The notes beneath the pieces were generated by a model. The model was given only the letters and a program-made list of their open reading frames with translations, was not told where the DNA came from and ran no database searches. The translations under genes were made by a program, and so were the position numbers. Below, one piece after another: positions 22,009 through 34,113 of a DNA stretch of 64,000 nt; the stretch's first letter is position 1; the number at the start of each line of letters is the position of its first letter. The DNA comes from Aquarana catesbeiana (taxonomy: Eukaryota; Chordata; Amphibia; Anura; Ranidae): the NCBI RefSeq assembly GCF_042186555.1, contig NC_133324.1, forward strand, positions 73,460,189 through 73,524,188, given 5' to 3'.

Positions 22009-23688
22009 GTAATGTCCATGTAATCTTTAAGAATTGTTATTTCAACTTATGAATTGGTTCTTATTAGATTCCTCTGTGATCTGGTTCTTGCGTTTGATCC
22101 CTCCCTTTTCTCTCTTCGCCATACCATCATGACAGTCGCTGCTTTATTGGCCTTTCCATCTCTTAGGCCAAACGCATTTGCTGGCGCCCTTCTCCTATTA
22201 CTCATTTCTAAATAATTTATATCCAATCTTATATTTGTCTTTGCCTTATTTGTATAATTTTCCTTACTTCTCCTTTTTTCCTTTTTATTTCTTTTTTCTT
22301 TTTTTCTTTTTTTTTTTTCATTTTTTTGATTTGGTTTACTAATGTACCAGCTGGATACAACTGTAGATATGTATTTATAGGATTGTTTACTTTTGCCTGT
22401 GTACATTGTTCACATTTGTTTTGGCATTCAATTCTATCATGACCGCTCTGATTGAAGTGCCCGGCTTCAGGAGCGTGCCCCGCATTTCCCTGTGCGGTTC
22501 TCCCCCCCCCTTCCCTCTTTTTCCCATTCTTGTCATCACATTGTTTTCTCTCTCCATGCTCCGGTTCCCACGCGGCCTTTGGCTTCTCCGTTGTCTTGGG
22601 TTAGCCCCCTATCACAGCCTCGTGGCTGTATGGACACCCAAGGGCTGGCCCTCTTTGTGAGCCAGCCTGCTTTTCGGCCTGTCTCCGCCCCCTTTTCCCT
22701 GCTCCCTCCAACTGGCCACTATACCATTCCTACCCTCGGGCTTTCGGCTGCCCCCGCCTTGTGGGTTGGCCTTAAGCCAAGACATGCCCCTGTCTGACTG
22801 CGTCAGATGACCGCTGTTTTCCGACACATCTAGAGGATGCTAGGCGTTATGGAAGTTGTAGGCCCATTGCTGCGGTTAGTGCGCAGGCACACGGGCCGTT
22901 TTTTGTCCGCTCCTGATTGGCGAAATCCTTTTTGCCAATCAGGTGGGGGGCTTTAAATAGGTCAGCAAATCGTCCATTGTTGCGGACTCACCGATACGCT
23001 ATGTAAGCTGAAGTTACTGCACAGGTAAATTTGCTTTTAGGTGACCACATTAATGGCACCTGGCATCACGCTGTTTTTGACTATCCTTTTACTGTGGTTT
23101 GGCTTCTTAGTCTTCCTCTGCAGGTAGGATTTTTTAACCAAGCCCATTTAAGTACCTTTGTTGTACAACATAATTACCTTATTACTGGTAACCTATATTC
23201 ATTATGCCTCTAATTTTCGTTCAGTACAGCCAGCATACACATCAAGCAATTTGTTCAAATTGATCAATTTCCATTGATCCCCTCAGCGTCCCAGTTACTT
23301 GTTAGTATACCTTGTATTTGGTAAGTATCCAGGACTGATTTGTCCTCTTTTTATTATATACTGTTGAGCTTTTTTAGCCTTATACGTCCATATATTTCTT
23401 ACAGTCATTTTAAAGGTTCTTTTTATAAAGCCCCCTGCAGCCACTTTGCTAGGCGGTGAAGGACAACCCTTGCATTGGACGTGGTCCATCTGGCCCCTAG
23501 GGGTTCTGTGGGTATGTTGTGACAATCTTTGTTTGATGTTATTTCCATCTTGATTGGGATTAATTGGTTGGGGGAGACCGTACCAATCTCCTTCACAGTC
23601 GCTTGAGTAGTATGCATAATGTTGTTTACTTTCTCTTATTATATTATACTAATTTAAGATTTTCTCTCTGTAGAACTACAACCTATCA
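22009..23688 (+). other. Penelope-like 3' noncoding region, right arm
   Basis: It is the reverse complement of 11409-13090. It contains a T-rich stretch (22260-22330) and a GC-rich block (22440-22800). No coding sequence is recognised. Confidence 0.65.
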
Positions 23689-23732
23689 TATCCCCTGAGG
23701 AAGCCAATGTTTTGGCGAAACTAGTAGGGATA
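23689..23732 (+). ncRNA. Hammerhead-ribozyme-like motif, right Penelope arm
   Basis: TATCCC, CTGAGGA, hairpin GCCAA-TGTT-TTGGC, GAAAC, TAGTA, GGGATA. Compared with the left arm, differences fall in the hairpin loop while the core strands and both stems are kept. Confidence 0.6.
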
Positions 23733-23919
23733 ACTCGTTTATTGCCATCCACTGGTTGTATTCATCCGCCAATGCTCCATTTTGTACTTCGCACTTTGTA
23801 TGAATTGTATTTTTAACCTTTTGTAATAAAAATAATTAATTTTATTATTTGTATTGTTGCTTTTCTGGCACCGTAATAATCCCTCACTCCTATCTCTCCA
23901 TTTCAATTCAACACTCTTA

Positions 23920-24348
23920 TGCCCCGTACACACGGTCAGACATTGATCGGACATTCAGACAGCAAAATCCATGGATTTTTTTCCGACGGATGTTGGCTCA
24001 AACTTGTCTTGCATACACACCATCACACAAAGTTGTCGGAAAATCCGATCATTTTGAACGCGGTGACGTAAAACACGTACGTCGGGACTATAGACGGGGC
24101 AGTAGCCAATAGCTTTCATCTCTTTATTTATTCTGAGCATGCGTGTCACTTTGTGCGTCGGATTTGTGTACACACGATCGGAAATTCCGGATTTTGTTGT
24201 CGAAAAATTTTATAGCCTGCTCTTAAACTTTGTGTATCGGAAAATCCGATGGAAAATGTGTGATGGAGCCTACACATGGTCGGAATTTCCAACAACAAGG
24301 TCCTATCACACATTTTCCGTCGGAAAATCCAACTGTGTGTACGGGGCA
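23920..24348. mobile_element. PIF/Harbinger-type MITE, TTA-flanked
   Basis: The termini TGCCCCGTACACACGGTC and GTGTGTACGGGGCA are inverted and bordered by TTA (23917-23919, 24349-24351). It lies directly outside the Penelope right arm. It is noncoding and of the same family as 9169-10077. Confidence 0.85.
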
Positions 24349-24800
24349 TTACTGGGATGAGGTGCTATATTTAATTAGAGACACACATGCCACCAACCCC
24401 CCCTAATGTCTTTTTCTCATACTATACCTGAAAAAAGTTAAAAAGGATGCTCTGTCTTAAAGGGCTGGTGCATTTGTTGCTTGGTATTTAAGCAACTCGT
24501 CACCAGGCTAGCTACTGAGTCCCTGGTGTTTCCAAGTGACTTCCTGACTTTGTGTCTCCAGTGATCTGCTGTGACCCTTGTATATTCCCAGTGTCACCAC
24601 TATTCCTGACTCCCGCGTTCCCTTGTGTATACCAGCCTGCAACCTGCAACCAGTACCTGTGTGATTCCCTGTGTGTTCCTACCAGCAACTTGTTACCACC
24701 ATATGCCTGATTCTCTGAGTACTCCAGCCTGCATCCATCCTCACTTTGTGTCTCCAGTACTCTCCAGACTTCTCCTATGAGCCCTGCTTCCCAGTGCTAC
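24349..24800. other. No gene seen
   Basis: CT-rich, with repeated CCAGCCTGCA and CTCCAGT words. No coding frame or RNA gene is recognised. Confidence 0.5.
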
Positions 24801-24807
24801 TAGAGAC

Positions 24808-25150
24808 TTGTTTCTGCTACATGAGAGCAGAGGCTCTTCCACATCTCTCTGTCCTCCTCCTTGTTGCTACTACTACATGAGAGCAAAGGCTCTCTCGTGT
24901 CCCTCTTTCCTCCTTCATTTTGCTACTACATGAGAGCAGAGGCTCTCCCACATCTCTCTGTCCTCCTTCTTGTTGCTACTACATGAGAGCAGAGGCTCTC
25001 CCACCTCTCTCTGTCCTCCTTCTTGTTGCTACTACTACATAAGGGCAGAGGCTCTCCCGTGTCTCTCTTTACTCCTTCTTTTTGCTACTACATGAGACCA
25101 GAGGCTCTCTTGGGTCTCTCTCTCCTCTTCCTTGTTGCTACTACTACTAA
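24808..25150. repeat. Minisatellite, about 56-62 bp unit
   Basis: Six or so copies of a unit with GCTACTACATGAGAGCAGAGG followed by CTCTCCCACATCTCTCTG and TCCTCCTTCTTG. Copies vary in the number of CTA triplets. Confidence 0.85.
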
Positions 25151-26378
25151 TCAGCCCAGTACTCTATTGCTGCAAGAGACTTATCTCTGTATTTCTGTAC
25201 TCAGTCTCCAGTAGCTGACTGCTTGGGTGAGTCAGAGGCCGTACTACTGCATGTCTGCTAAAGGGAAAAAACGTTTCTGTGTATAACACTACCCCCTCAG
25301 GGACTGCTGGTGACTGGTTCCCCAATCCCTGTACAGCCAGGCAACAAGCATTTTTCACTTCCATCCAGACACAAGGTAATAGTCTCTGAGATTGGTTTTA
25401 TTAGAGGTAATAACTTGGATGGGGTATAGGGCTTATGGGATGCCCAGCTTGACAGAACAATAGATGGGGACAGCTTCCTTCCTATGTACAAAAATCCTGA
25501 ACTGTCCTCCTTCCTGGACACCAACAGTCTTTAGTGATCAAAAGCAAAAGTCCTTTGAGGACTCAGAATTCTCAATCCCCTTTAGAAAATAGCACAGTAC
25601 GTTGTAATCTGCATACCAGAGTATCTCCTCTCCTTTGTAGCAACTGCTCCCAGCTCTACTGCCTGCAGGAACTACCCGCCCTCCTGGCTGCTTGTCCACC
25701 AGCCCACCTGTCTGCTCCGAAGATCTCCCAGGGCAAGGTATAGGAAGTGTTAAGCAAAGCTCTGTCCTCCTGAAAGCTTGCTACATGTGGCAGTCTCTCC
25801 CCTTGTAAATCCCCTGGTTGTGCTGATGTACTCACTCTGTCCTCTTTGCTCCCTGCTGCTCCTTATTCAAGATTCCTCCTCAAAAGGAGACACTAATAGG
25901 ATCTTCCCAAGCCAGCCCGAGCTCAGCCTGGTGGAAGAGCCCCCCTAGACCCAGGGGTCCTTTCCTAGGTCGCCGACAGTCTCCTCAGCACTCTATCTTC
26001 CACCCAATCCCCCTCTACTGACATAGCTCCACCATATTTAAGGGCTGACTCAGCCACCCTGCTATGGCATTCTGCCTGAGGATTGGCCAAGTTCCCTCAA
26101 GTATCCAGATCAACTCTCCTGGCCTCTACCCACTAACTTCTAGAAGTTTCTCCAAATTTCCAGATCCCGGGGGAGGTTCCAGATACCTGCCTCTGTAGAG
26201 CCATCTAGCCTGACCTGCAGTAACTATGACCCAATTCCTGACTCACAAACTAACCATGAGTTATACTTAAATTTGCCTGCACGAATACTAGTAGCACACT
26301 AGAGAGTGCTACATGTGCATGGCAGAAAATCGCCCAATTTTGCCTGTGTTCCTGACCCACATTAGTGTGAGCCTAGCC
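25151..26378. other. No gene seen
   Basis: Mixed, CT-rich noncoding sequence. Frames are short and show no domains. Confidence 0.5.
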
Positions 26379-26865
26379 TTAAAGTGGTTCTAAAGGCAGA
26401 AGGTTTTTTTTTACCTTCATGTATTCTATTCATGAAGGTAAAAAACCTTATGGGTGCTGCTCCCCCCCCATACTTACCTGAGCCCCATCTCGATCCAGCG
26501 ATGTGCATGAGAGCAGCAGCTCTCCCGGATCTCTCTCTCCTCATTGGCTCTCACAGCAGCGGGAGTCATTGGCTTCTGCTACTGTCAACCAAAGCCAGTG
26601 AGCCAATGAGGAGAGAGCAGTGGGCAGGCCGAGCTGCGCCCTGTGAGTGAATGGACAATGTCGATTCACAGGAGCGCGGCTCGGGAGCGAGCCTTCTTGA
26701 GTGCCCCCATGGCAAGAGGCTTATGTTTTTTTTTTTAGGGGGGGGTAATTGGCAGGGGGGAGGAGCCAGGACAGCCAGTGGGGGACCCAAAAAGAAGAGG
26801 ACAGGGGCTGCTCTGTGTGAAACCATTACACAGAGCAGGTAAGTATACCATGTTTGTTATTAAAA
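26379..26865. mobile_element. TTAA-type MITE (TTAAAGTGGTTCTAAAGGCAG), right end unclear
   Basis: The left end TTAAAGTGGTTCTAAAGG is typical of a TTAA MITE family. An internal hairpin (ACCTTCATG...CATGAAGGT) follows at 26411-26443. The interior (GATCCAGCGATGTGCATGAG, ATTGGCTC) matches the reverse strand of 59940-60300. The matching right end is missing or diverged. Confidence 0.6.
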
Positions 26866-27530
26866 AAATCAATCAAAAAATTGACTGAGCCACATAGATC
26901 CTTATCAGCCGTACAGTGACAGCTTCCTACCACACGACAGTCACTGTTTTGGTATTCAGGCAGGTGTGGTTGCTGCAGCTTCCCCAATACAATAGCCAGC
27001 AGGGGAGATTCCTCCATCCAAGTTTTTTAATGTTGATGGGGGGGATTTTTGGCTTACTTTAAAAACAAAATGTGAATGGTTAGCTTAGATGGTTAAAGAA
27101 TGCTTTGAATAGAGCCAGACCGGCACAATGTGTTGATACACAGAGACACACCCTGCCACAGTGCCCTCTGGCTCTGGTACAAGAAATATGGGATAATGGC
27201 ATGAAAAGTTTATTTATTGAAGAATGCCAATCTTCACTTCTTCACTCTGCTCTTAGTTTTGTTTCTGTACATTCTGAATATGAGCGATTTACAACCTTGC
27301 TTTAAAGGTTATCTACTCGTTATTCAGTTGCACATTTTCTTTATTATGTGCAATTAAAACACATATATACTGTGTGTATATACATATCTTTAGAGTTAAA
27401 AAAGGTTTATTTTTTTTTTAGCACTATTCCAGCCCTCTCCATGCTCTAATGATACCCTCCATGCCCTTCTCTGCCATTCTATGTTAAATGATTCAGCCCC
27501 ATTCTGTAAGTTGAGGCTTTTTCGCAGCCA
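26866..27530. other. No gene seen
   Basis: Unremarkable sequence with short frames only. Confidence 0.45.
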
Positions 27531-27534
27531 AAAA

Positions 27535-27720
27535 GATTATTATATTTTATAATATTATTATTAATAATATTAATTCGTTTATAAAAGAATTATTATTTAA
27601 TATGAAATGATAATATAATAATGTATTAAACATTATTATATTTAATGAATAATGATTTTATTAAATTTAAATAATAAACTATAATAATCATCGTTAAGAA
27701 ATATTATTATCAAAGTGTAA
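27535..27720. repeat. AT-rich low-complexity block
   Basis: Runs of TTATTA/TAATAA with short palindromes such as AATATTATTATTAATAATATT. Confidence 0.8.
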
Positions 27721-28004
27721 CTAAAGGGAAAAACTTTTTTTTACTTTTGGATAGAGGGGAGAGGGATTAGATAGAACACCTGGCAGTTTTTATTGTTGTC
27801 TGTGCCCCCGTTAAAGTAGAAGTTCAGGCTAAACTTAAAATCTCTACATCTACAGGCATCCACGATCTAAGACTAACCTATCTAGCCCTGTAAAGAAGAA
27901 ATCGCTATACATACCTTTTTTGAAGCTGCTCCGGTCCAATCCCACGGCTTCTCTGTGTAGGTGGGTGCAGGACAGGCAGCCGACATAGGAAGCCCCATAG
28001 TAAG

Positions 28005-28270
28005 GGCCAGTTCACATTGGTCCAACATACGCTCTGACTTTGAGAGCACAAGCCTCAAGACATGTCAAAATGAATGGTTCCCTATGAGAGCTGTCTTAAC
28101 TGGTCCGACTTGTGTCAGTCCGACCTTGAAAAAGGTTCCTGCACTACTTTGGTCCGACTTGGGCATGATTTCAGCCCATTGATTTGAATGAAAGTCGCAT
28201 CCAAGTCGGATCATCATCTTAAGTGATTCGACTTGTGGCATGCAACTTGTGCTCTGAGGATCTTTAAAAG
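28005..28270. mobile_element. MITE-like repeat with AGTTCACATTGG end
   Basis: It has repeated GTCCGACTTG words and resembles 4301-4544 in composition. The right end is not defined. Confidence 0.4.
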
Positions 28271-28680
28271 GAAAAAAGCCAGTTTTTTTTTAAATGGCGC
28301 GGGGTCCCCCCCCCCGAGACCATACCAGACCCTTTTGTCTGGTATGGATTTTGAGGGAAAACCTTACGCCCCAAAAAAAAATGGAGTGCCCCCCCAAATC
28401 CATACCATACTATTATCCGAGCATGCAGCCCGGCAGGTTGGGAAAAAAGGGGCTGAGCAAGCGCCGTCGGACCATACCAGGACACATGCATTCAACATGG
28501 GGGGTGGGTGCTTTGGGGCAGGGGGCCTCTTTTCGACAACCCTGGATGGTGGTTTTGGGGGTCTGCGGGCAGGGGGCTTATCGGAATCTGGAATCACGCC
28601 CCCCCCCCCATGCGACTGAGTAAAAAAAAAAAGCAGTCTTGTGTAAATAAAAACAAGAGACGGTTTTGACAAGTCCTTTA
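28271..28680. repeat. Dispersed noncoding repeat, left part
   Basis: It has C/G homopolymer runs and an inverted pair, CCATACCAGAC...GTCTGGTATGG (28319-28347). It appears to continue at 29832-30060, being split by the TTAA element. Confidence 0.45.
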
Positions 28681-29831
28681 TTAACCACTTCCAGACTGCC
28701 CGCCAACGTTTTACATTACTACTTTGAAGAGGAATACTGTTGTTATGGTAGCAGCTAGCTACCATAACCCTGGTTTCCTCTTCAAGACCGGGCGGTCCGC
28801 TTCAAGATAAAAATGGTCTCTGCGATGGATTCGCCGCAAGATTTATCGGCGGGGGGGCCCTCTGCTGCTTACTGGAGCCGTCGATATGGGTGAAGGCGAT
28901 TGGCTCCTCTCCCTAGCCTGACATGGAGACGAGTGAGGGGAAGATGGCCCCCAACCGTCTCCATATCATTGCAGGGCAGAAGCAACAACAAAAACGTCAC
29001 TTCCGCCCAATGCTCTTAAAGGGATATTTTTTATTTATTTATTTTTGAATGACATTATTTTTTTATTTTTTTTATTGAATTTTAGTGTAAATATGAGATC
29101 TGAGGTCTTTTTAACCCCAGATCTCATATTTAAGAGGCCCTGTCATGCTTTATTTCTGATATAAGGGATGTTTACATTCCTTGTAATAGCAATAAAAGTG
29201 ACCCATTTTTTTTTAAAGAACAGTGTAAAAATCAAAAATAAAAGGTAAAATAAATAAGAAAAAAAAAATGTAAACGCACCCCGTCCTGCCGAGCTCGCGT
29301 GCAAAAGTGAACGCATATGTGAGCAGCGCCCGCATATGAAAACGGTGTTCAAACCACACATGTGAGGTATCGCTGTGATTATTAGAGTGAGAGCAATAAT
29401 TCTAGCACAAGACCTCCTCTGTAACTCAAAACATGCAACCTGTAGAATTTTTTCAACGTCACCCATGGAGATTTTTAAGGTTTGTCGCCATTCCACGAGC
29501 GGGCGCAACTTTGAAGCGTGACATGTTGGGTATCAATTTACTCAGCGTAACATTATCTTTCACAATATAAAAAAAATTGGGCTAACTTTACTGTTGTCTT
29601 ATATTTTTAATCCAAAAAAGTGAATTTTTTCCAAAAAAAGTGCGCTTGTAAGACCGCTGCGCAAATACGGTGTGACAAAAAGTATTGCAACGACCGCCAT
29701 TTTATTCTCTATGGTGTTAGAAAAAAATATATATAATGTTTGGGGGTTCTAAGTAATTTTCTAGCAAAAAAACCTGTTTTTAAAATGTAAACACCAAATC
29801 TTAGAAAGAGGCTCAGTTTTCAAGTGGTTAA
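28681..29831. mobile_element. TTAA-flanked element (TTAACCACTT termini)
   Basis: The left end TTAACCACTTCCAG and the right end TCAAGTGGTTAA are inverted, with TTAA at 28681-28684 and 29828-29831. The interior shares phrases with 51590-52310 (GCGCAAATAC, AATGTTTGGGGGTTC, ACCTCCTCTGTAA), so both belong to one family. There is no transposase. The TTAA target fits piggyBac or Kolobok/T2. Confidence 0.8.
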
Positions 29832-30944
29832 AAATTAAGAATGTCCCCTGTCGTAGCTCCAATATGTCTTCTTTCTCCTGTTCCGCCACCGATGTGTTCT
29901 TTCTCCGGGTCTCCTCCCTCCGCTGCTGTCTTCTCCATCCGCTGCTATCTTCTCCCTCCATAGCTGTCTTCTTCACCACTGACCCGGTCTTCCTACAACC
30001 CTGGCTCCCGCTGTTGTGTCATCTCCGATGTCTGCCTGTTCTTATATAGCCATTGGGCGTGGCCATCCGGTGACATTACCATGAGACACCACCCCCTGTG
30101 CAGGCATGTACTGGCCATTGGGACTACAGGGAGTTTCCCGGTGGGCCGATGGCTCAGTGGGCCGATTTCAGTGACAGTGGACCGCTGCCTCCCTCCAGTC
30201 CTCTGTCCCCCCCCCCCGCAGTGCTCACCTCCTCTCCCTGGCTAGTTATGCAGCGCGCCTGAATACAGACATGATGCTCAGGAGTCAACACTTAGAAGCT
30301 CATCATACGATCTGGAAGGAGGGCGGCCTCACTTTCCTGCCTAATCTTGTTCCATTGGGGGGGGGGCGCCAAACTGATTCTTTGCCCCAGGTGAAATAAT
30401 GTCTAGCTTCCCCACTGATACTGCCTATAAGAGAAATAATGTAAAAGGCTAATAGCTAGTGGGGGGGGGGGGCTTGGGTGGCAAGTCGGCATGGGAGAGA
30501 CCTGTCAAAGTGGGCCAGTGTGGGTGAAGTCCAGGGCCAAATTTTTGTCCCAGTCCAGCCCTGCCCCTGTGACATTATGTGGTTTTACTGCTACAGGGCG
30601 GCTGCGCTGTGCAGAATCACGTACATATATATGTGATTCTGCACTCCCAGGTAGGGGGCGCGTGCGTACGCCGCCAGCGCGCCACTTATGCTGTGATTCG
30701 TGACAGCAGAAGCTGATCAGCAAGTGTCGGCCTATGGATGTCTACGTCGGCACCCCCTGATCATCGGGAAAACACACAGAACGGAGCTCTGCCTATGTAA
30801 ACAAGGCAGAGCTCCATTCTGGCAGGGGGGAAGTAATAGATTGTCTCTCCCTGCAATGGGACTAAAATCCAGCACATTCCTTAGTAAAAGCAACACACAT
30901 AGTACACACAAACACTGGCTAGGCACACAGTTAACCCTTTGATC

Positions 30945-31450
30945 GCCCTAGCTGTTTAACCCCTTCCCAGCCAGTATCATTAGTACAATGACAGTGCATA
31001 TTTTTAGCACTGATCGCTGTATTAGTATCACTGGTTCCCACAAAGCGTCAAAAGTGTCAGTGTCAGAATGTCTACTGTAATATTGCAGTCCCGGTATAAG
31101 TCGCTGATCGCTGCCATTACTATAAAAAATAAATAAATACAAATTCCAGTATATATCAAATAGTTTATAGAATCTTGAACTTTTGTGCAAACAAATATAT
31201 ACATACGCTTATTGGGAATACATATTGGCCTATATTTATGAAGAAATTGTATTTTTTAAACGTTTTTATTGTATATGTTTTATAGAAGAAAGTAAAAATA
31301 TTGTTTTTTTTATTTATAAAAAAATTGTCTGTCTTTTTTTTGTTTATAGCGCAAAAATAAAAAACGCAGTGGTTATCAAATACCACCAAAAAAAAAAAAA
31401 AAGCTTCTATTTTCGTATTGCAAAAAATGGCCTGGTCATGAAGGGTGGTA
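30945..31450. mobile_element. Fragment of the TTAACC family
   Basis: It starts near TTAACCCCTTCCCAGCCAG. It shares the TTTATAGCGCAAAAA, GTTATCAAATACCA and CTGATCGCTG segments with 47585-53862. The right terminus is diverged. Confidence 0.6.
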
Positions 31451-31520
31451 AATCTTATGGAGGTCAAGAGATTAATGTTCAATGCTATTTAAATAAATGT
31501 TGAAGTGACTAACTACTCTT

Positions 31521-31939
31521 AAGCCACGTACACACAAGCGGAATGTCCGACAGAAAAAGTCCGGAAGTTTTTATCGTCTATTCCAATCGTGTGTGTGCCT
31601 CATTGGACTTATTTTTTTGAAAAATCTGACGGACCTAGAAATAGAACATGTTCTAAATATTTCAGTCGGAACCAATTCCTATCGGGAAAACCGCTCGTCT
31701 GTATGCTGTTCTGACGGACTAAAAACAACGCAAGTACGAGACGGAAGCTATTGGCTACTGGCTATTGAACTTCCTTTTTCTAGTCCCGTCGTAAGTGTTG
31801 TACGTCACCGCGTTCTGGACGGTCAGACTTTGGGTTGACCATTGTAGGCAAGACCGCTTGAATGGAATTCCGTCAGAGTTCTGTCGGAGAAGCCTTCAGA
31901 GTTTATTCCGACGGCAAATAAGGTCGTGTGTATGCGGCA
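31521..31939. mobile_element. Harbinger-like MITE, diverged
   Basis: The left GCCACGTACACACAAGCGGA and right CGTGTGTATGCGGCA ends are inverted. TCCGACAG words repeat inside. The flanks (TTA versus TCA) are a one-mismatch 3-bp duplication at best. Confidence 0.6.
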
Positions 31940-31984
31940 TCAGCTTTAGCAACATGAATACAGTATTTTTCTTCCACCAAACAC

Positions 31985-32204
31985 TGTGAGTCGAGTTAAT
32001 GCCAAAGAACGCAATTTTGGTCTCATCTGACCACAGCACATTCCCCCCAATCCCTGAACTGCAATTCAATTTATTACATTTGTATCATGTGTTTTTCTCT
32101 ATCATTTATAATACACCTATGAGAAAAAATGATAGACCATTCATTTCTTTGTAACTGGGCAAACGTACAAAATCAGCAGGGGATGAAATAATTATTTTCC
32201 CCGT
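31985..32204. mobile_element. Tc1-like fragment
   Basis: The phrases TTTTGGTCTCATCTGACCAC and AAAATCAGCAGGGGATG are found in Tc1-like elements; the first also occurs near 36059 in the transposase of 35292-36776. Only a piece without a frame remains. Confidence 0.6.
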
Positions 32205-32210
32205 TATATA

Positions 32211-33279
32211 CACTCACCTGCCACTTTATTAGGTACACCTATTTAATTGCTTGGTAACCTAAATCAGCCAATAACATGGCAACAACTCAATGCATTTAGG
32301 CATCTAGATGTGGTGAAGACGACTTGCTGAAGTTTAAACTGAGCATCAGAATAGGGAAGAATGAGGATTTAAGCGACTTTGAACGTGGCATGGTTGTTGG
32401 TGCCAGACGGGCTGGTCTGAGTATTTCAAAAACTGCTGATCTACTGGTATTTTCACACACAACCATCTCTCGGGTTTACAGAGAATGGTCCGAAAAAGAG
32501 AAATTATGAACAGCAGTTGTGTGGATGAAAATGCCTTGTTGATGTCAGAGGTAGATGAGAATGGGCTCCGGGTGCCACTCCTGTCAGCTAAGAACAGGAA
32601 ACAGAGGCTACAATTTGCACAGGATCACCAAAATAGGACAATAGAAGATTGAAAAAACGTTGCCTGGTCTGATGAGTCTCAATTTAAGCTGTGACATTCA
32701 GATGGTCGGGTCAGAATTTGGTGTAAACAACATGAAAGCATGGATCCATCCTGCCTTGTATCAACGGTTCAGGCTGGTGGTGGTGTAATGGTGTGGGAGA
32801 TATTTTCTTGGTACACTTTGGACCCCTTAGTACCAACTGAGCAACATTTAAACACCACGACCTACCTGAGTATTGTTGCTGACCATGTCCATCCCTTTAT
32901 GACTACAGTGTCTCCATCTTCTGATGGCTCCTTCCAGCAGGATAATGCACCATGTCACAAAGCTCCAATCATCTCACCACTGGTTTCTTGAACATGACAA
33001 TAAGGTCCCTGTACTCCAATGGCCTCCACACTCACCAGATATCATCCAATAGACCACCTTTTGGGATGTGATGGAATGGGAGATTCACATCATGGATGTG
33101 CAACTGACAAATTTGTAGCATCTGTGTGATGCTATCATGTCAATATGGACCCACATCTCTGAGGAATGTTTCCAACACCTTGTTGAATCTATGCCATGAA
33201 GAATTAGGGCAGCTCTAAAGGCAAAAGGGGGTCCAACCCGGTACTAGCAAGGTGTACCTAATAAAGTGGCCGGTGAGTG
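32211..33279 (+). mobile_element. Tc1-like element, TA-flanked, inactive
   Basis: The inverted termini CACTCACCTGCCACTTTATT and AATAAAGTGGCCGGTGAGTG are flanked by TA. The length (1.07 kb) is near a full element. Two transposase fragments lie inside. Confidence 0.9.
32324..32991 (+). pseudogene. Tc1/mariner transposase, broken
   Basis: The N-terminal piece (32324-32509) is a paired-like helix-turn-helix: DFERGMVVGARRAGLSISKT, TTISRVYREW. After stops, 32740-32991 carries the core: GGGVMVW, the DPLVP strand and FQQDNAPCHKA with the second catalytic Asp. The Glu region near 33030-33070 is out of frame. It cannot encode an active enzyme. Confidence 0.85.
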
Positions 33280-33427
33280 TATATAGCTGTACACGAGGGC
33301 AGCCATGTTTACTCACCTCATAGGCATGCTATGCTCCTTGCTTGGTAATGCAGAAAAATTGTTGTTTACTGTTATCTCTAGGAATGCTAATCTATCCGAC
33401 TTATGGAAGACAATTGCACCTGAAACT

Positions 33428-33728
33428 AAAGCTGACCATAGATGGATAGAATTTTGAATGTAAATTCTTAGGAAAAATTCTCAGAACATTCTTTCTAAAG
33501 ATTTAATTTGCTTTTAACATTTGATTTTGAAATAATTGGACTTTACCGAACAAAAAAACACGTATACAAATTCTTTCATTTGAGTAAAAAAAAAAAAAAA
33601 AAAAAGCGATTCTACTCCTTCAAATTTTCACGTCACTGCCACTGAAAACAAATGTCGAGTTGATCCCACTAATGATTAGAAAAACAAATTAACTTTCTTA
33701 GAAAATTCTACTCATCTATGGCCAGTTT
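33428..33728. mobile_element. MITE with GCTGACCATAGATGGATAGA termini
   Basis: The left GCTGACCATAGATGGATAGAAT is mirrored by ATTCTACTCATCTATGGCCAG on the right. Noncoding, with an internal poly-A tract. Confidence 0.7.
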
Positions 33729-34113
33729 AATTGATTTTATCTCAACAGTCATTAGGTAGGATTGCTAAATTTGCATTGCTTGCTATGCAGGAAACCATTA
33801 GAAGGAGAACCTGAAAATCTCTTTGTGTAATATAATCGTCACAACCTGGAAGAGCAAGCATGTAAATGTTGTATCAAAAATGACATTCAGGAAATAAACG
33901 ACACTGATTACGTACATTGAAAAGAAATTAGACTCCCATTAAGGGATTGTTGTGCAATGTTGTTTTGTTACTAGATCATGAGATCACTCGGGCTGTTCAA
34001 GGTAGTAGATGATTGTGCATTGTCCTGCATACAGGAATAAAAATATTGTGGCCAAGCCCAAATACAAGTGACATTTTACCATGACGAGTGAGATGTGTCC
34101 GTGATGTTTGAAC

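Larger units (their letters stand above)
11191..23911. mobile_element. Head-to-head Penelope-like element pair (inverted repeat)
   Basis: The left arm (11191-13679) and the right arm (15417-15729 plus 21767-23911) are reverse complements. Each arm includes the 3' part of a Penelope-like ORF (GIY-YIG domain), a long 3' noncoding region and a hammerhead-like motif near the outer end. The middle (13680-15416) holds the rest of the left copy's ORF. The right copy is 5'-truncated where it joins. A retrovirus interrupts the right arm. Copies in inverted orientation, with 5' truncation, are known for Penelope elements. No clear target duplication was seen at the outer ends. Confidence 0.85.

Noticed and set aside
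27811..27850. Possible left end of another TTAA MITE (TTAAAGTAGAAGTTCAGGC)
   Set aside because: No matching right end was found, so it was not annotated as an element.
28233..28765. Frames of 109-133 codons on both strands
   Set aside because: They depend on C/G and A homopolymer runs in a noncoding repeat.
31165..31503. Phe/Ile/Lys-rich frames on both strands
   Set aside because: AT-rich tail of a TTAACC-family fragment; no domain.
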